In this document: positions 63,500 through 64,000 of the stretch, in pieces | Position numbering within the stretch: position 1 is the stretch's first letter | Layout of the letters: the number at the start of each line of letters is the position of its first letter | Assembly: GCA_910584685.1 (NCBI GenBank) | Contig: CAJUAO010000008.1 | Coordinates: forward strand, 1-64,000 | DNA length: 64,000 nucleotides | Origin: an uncultured Lachnospiraceae bacterium | Lineage (GTDB): Bacteria > Bacillota > Clostridia > Lachnospirales > Lachnospiraceae | Direction of reading: 5' to 3' | The notes under the pieces: generated by a model | Database searches by the model: none | What the model saw: the letters and a program-made list of their open reading frames with translations, nothing else | Told to the model about the DNA's origin: nothing | Program-made: the position numbers and the translations under genes

Positions 63500-64000
63500 T
63501 TATAGTTCAATAACTCTGGTAGCAATTTTTTCAACAAACCTTAAATCATGCTCCACAAACAGCATGGCAGGCTTATATTTCAAAATCAGACTTTCAATCT
63601 GCATTCTTGAAAAAATATCAATATAGTTTAAAGGCTCATCCCATATATATAGATGTGCAGGCGTCATAAGGCTTGCTGCAAGAAGTACCTTTTTCTTCTG
63701 TCCCTCCGAATAGTTCTCCATATTCTTAGAAAACTGTACTCTCTCAAAATCAAGCTGCCTCAGTATGGAGCAAAACAGGCTGAAATCTAATGAATGCTCC
63801 CTGCAAAAGCTTTGAATATCTCCCTTAAGATATGAGGTGTCCTGGCTTACATAGGAAATTGTAAGTCCTGCGGCAGTCTCGCATACGCCTTCCTCCAATA
63901 TGGACATATTAATACCGTCGCATACTTCCAACAGGCCAGCCTTCTGCAAAATCATCTTAATAAGCGTTGATTTTCCGCATCCGTTTTTTCCGTGGAGGGC
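63500..64000 (-). CDS. ABC-F protein, Lsa-like (partial, 5' end beyond window)
   Basis: The last 166 codons of an ABC-F ATPase. Walker A GKNGCGKSTLIK is at the window edge, followed by signature YSEGQKKKVLLAASLM, HLYIWDEPLNYIDIFSRMQIE (Walker B) and FVEHDLRF (switch histidine). The YSEGQKKKVL and IWDEPLNYID wording resembles the Lsa/Eat branch that protects ribosomes from lincosamides, pleuromutilins and streptogramin A. Without the interdomain linker the resistance role is only suggested. Confidence 0.8.
   Translation of the reverse strand, partial: ALHGKNGCGKSTLIKMILQKAGLLEVCDGINMSILEEGVCETAAGLTISYVSQDTSYLKGDIQSFCREHSLDFSLFCSILRQLDFERVQFSKNMENYSEGQKKKVLLAASLMTPAHLYIWDEPLNYIDIFSRMQIESLILKYKPAMLFVEHDLRFVEKIATRVIEL

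Overview
The window is a chromosomal segment of a low-GC, Gram-positive anaerobe, most likely a member of Lachnospiraceae or a related Clostridia family. Signs of this are the AT-rich A/T-ending codon use, GGAGG-type ribosome binding sites, a perfect CIRCE operator before clpB, ECF-type vitamin uptake genes (thiW, bioY), an Rpn-family nuclease with AEGKAEGK repeats, and two dense tRNA clusters whose genes do not encode the 3' CCA. The species assignment is inference.

Layout. 1-955: seven tRNAs (Asn, Glu, Thr, Met, Asp, Val, Leu). 982-8552: a GH13 glycosidase, thiM and thiW behind a structured leader, a GH51 arabinofuranosidase, tRNA-Arg, a DUF1700 protein, a tiny Asn/Ser/Thr/Gln repeat protein and a rhodanese. 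8613-12646: an RlmL-like RNA methyltransferase, a secreted papain-like protease, RdgB and a YfcE-type phosphodiesterase. 12782-13523: a consensus promoter and six tRNAs (Pro, Gly, Arg, His, Gln, Lys). 13481-20955: a complete-looking filamentous phage (inovirus) prophage integrated in the tRNA-Lys gene, bounded by a perfect 48-bp direct repeat. 20956-about 22810: decayed relatives stacked behind it, with a third att-like copy, a type II hammerhead ribozyme, a broken toxin/regulator pair and a NERD-domain gene.

22915-32741: an AraC-GyrI protein, a Mn riboswitch with mntP, and three tandem MacB-like ABC exporters. 32767-33715 and 63087-63460 carry three copies of an about 0.3-kb giant-hairpin element. 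Its core is conserved, but its stem arms change in compensated fashion from copy to copy. 33817-40141: a frameshifted XRE regulator, an unusual membrane-anchored protein, and the fructose PTS (fruA-ptsH-ptsI). 40235-50616: a polysaccharide deacetylase, HrcA-controlled clpB, an Rpn nuclease, a metal-sensing ArsR/HMA/P1B-ATPase locus, and a chemoreceptor. 50688-58150: an ABC-F protein, a GH13 pseudoenzyme lacking every catalytic carboxylate, a TraX-like protein, a HAD hydrolase, bioY with two BirA-like operators, a second AraC-GyrI gene and its overlapping partner. 58397-63063: a PreP-like M16C peptidase, era and recO. The window ends inside a second, Lsa-like ABC-F gene.

How parts work together. 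The inovirus keeps the coliphage Ff morphogenesis order (V, VII, IX, VIII, III, VI, I) on the minus strand but places rep and its own tyrosine integrase at the far end next to tRNA-Lys. It lacks a pIV secretin, as expected in a single-membrane host. A ribbon-helix-helix gene and one accessory gene read the other way. Remnants downstream show the same ribbon-helix-helix tail followed by a different accessory gene (NERD), which suggests a swappable cargo slot. The strongest candidates for undescribed biology are the variable-arm giant hairpins, the hammerhead beside the att-like repeat, the inovirus cargo slot and the debranching-enzyme pseudoenzyme.
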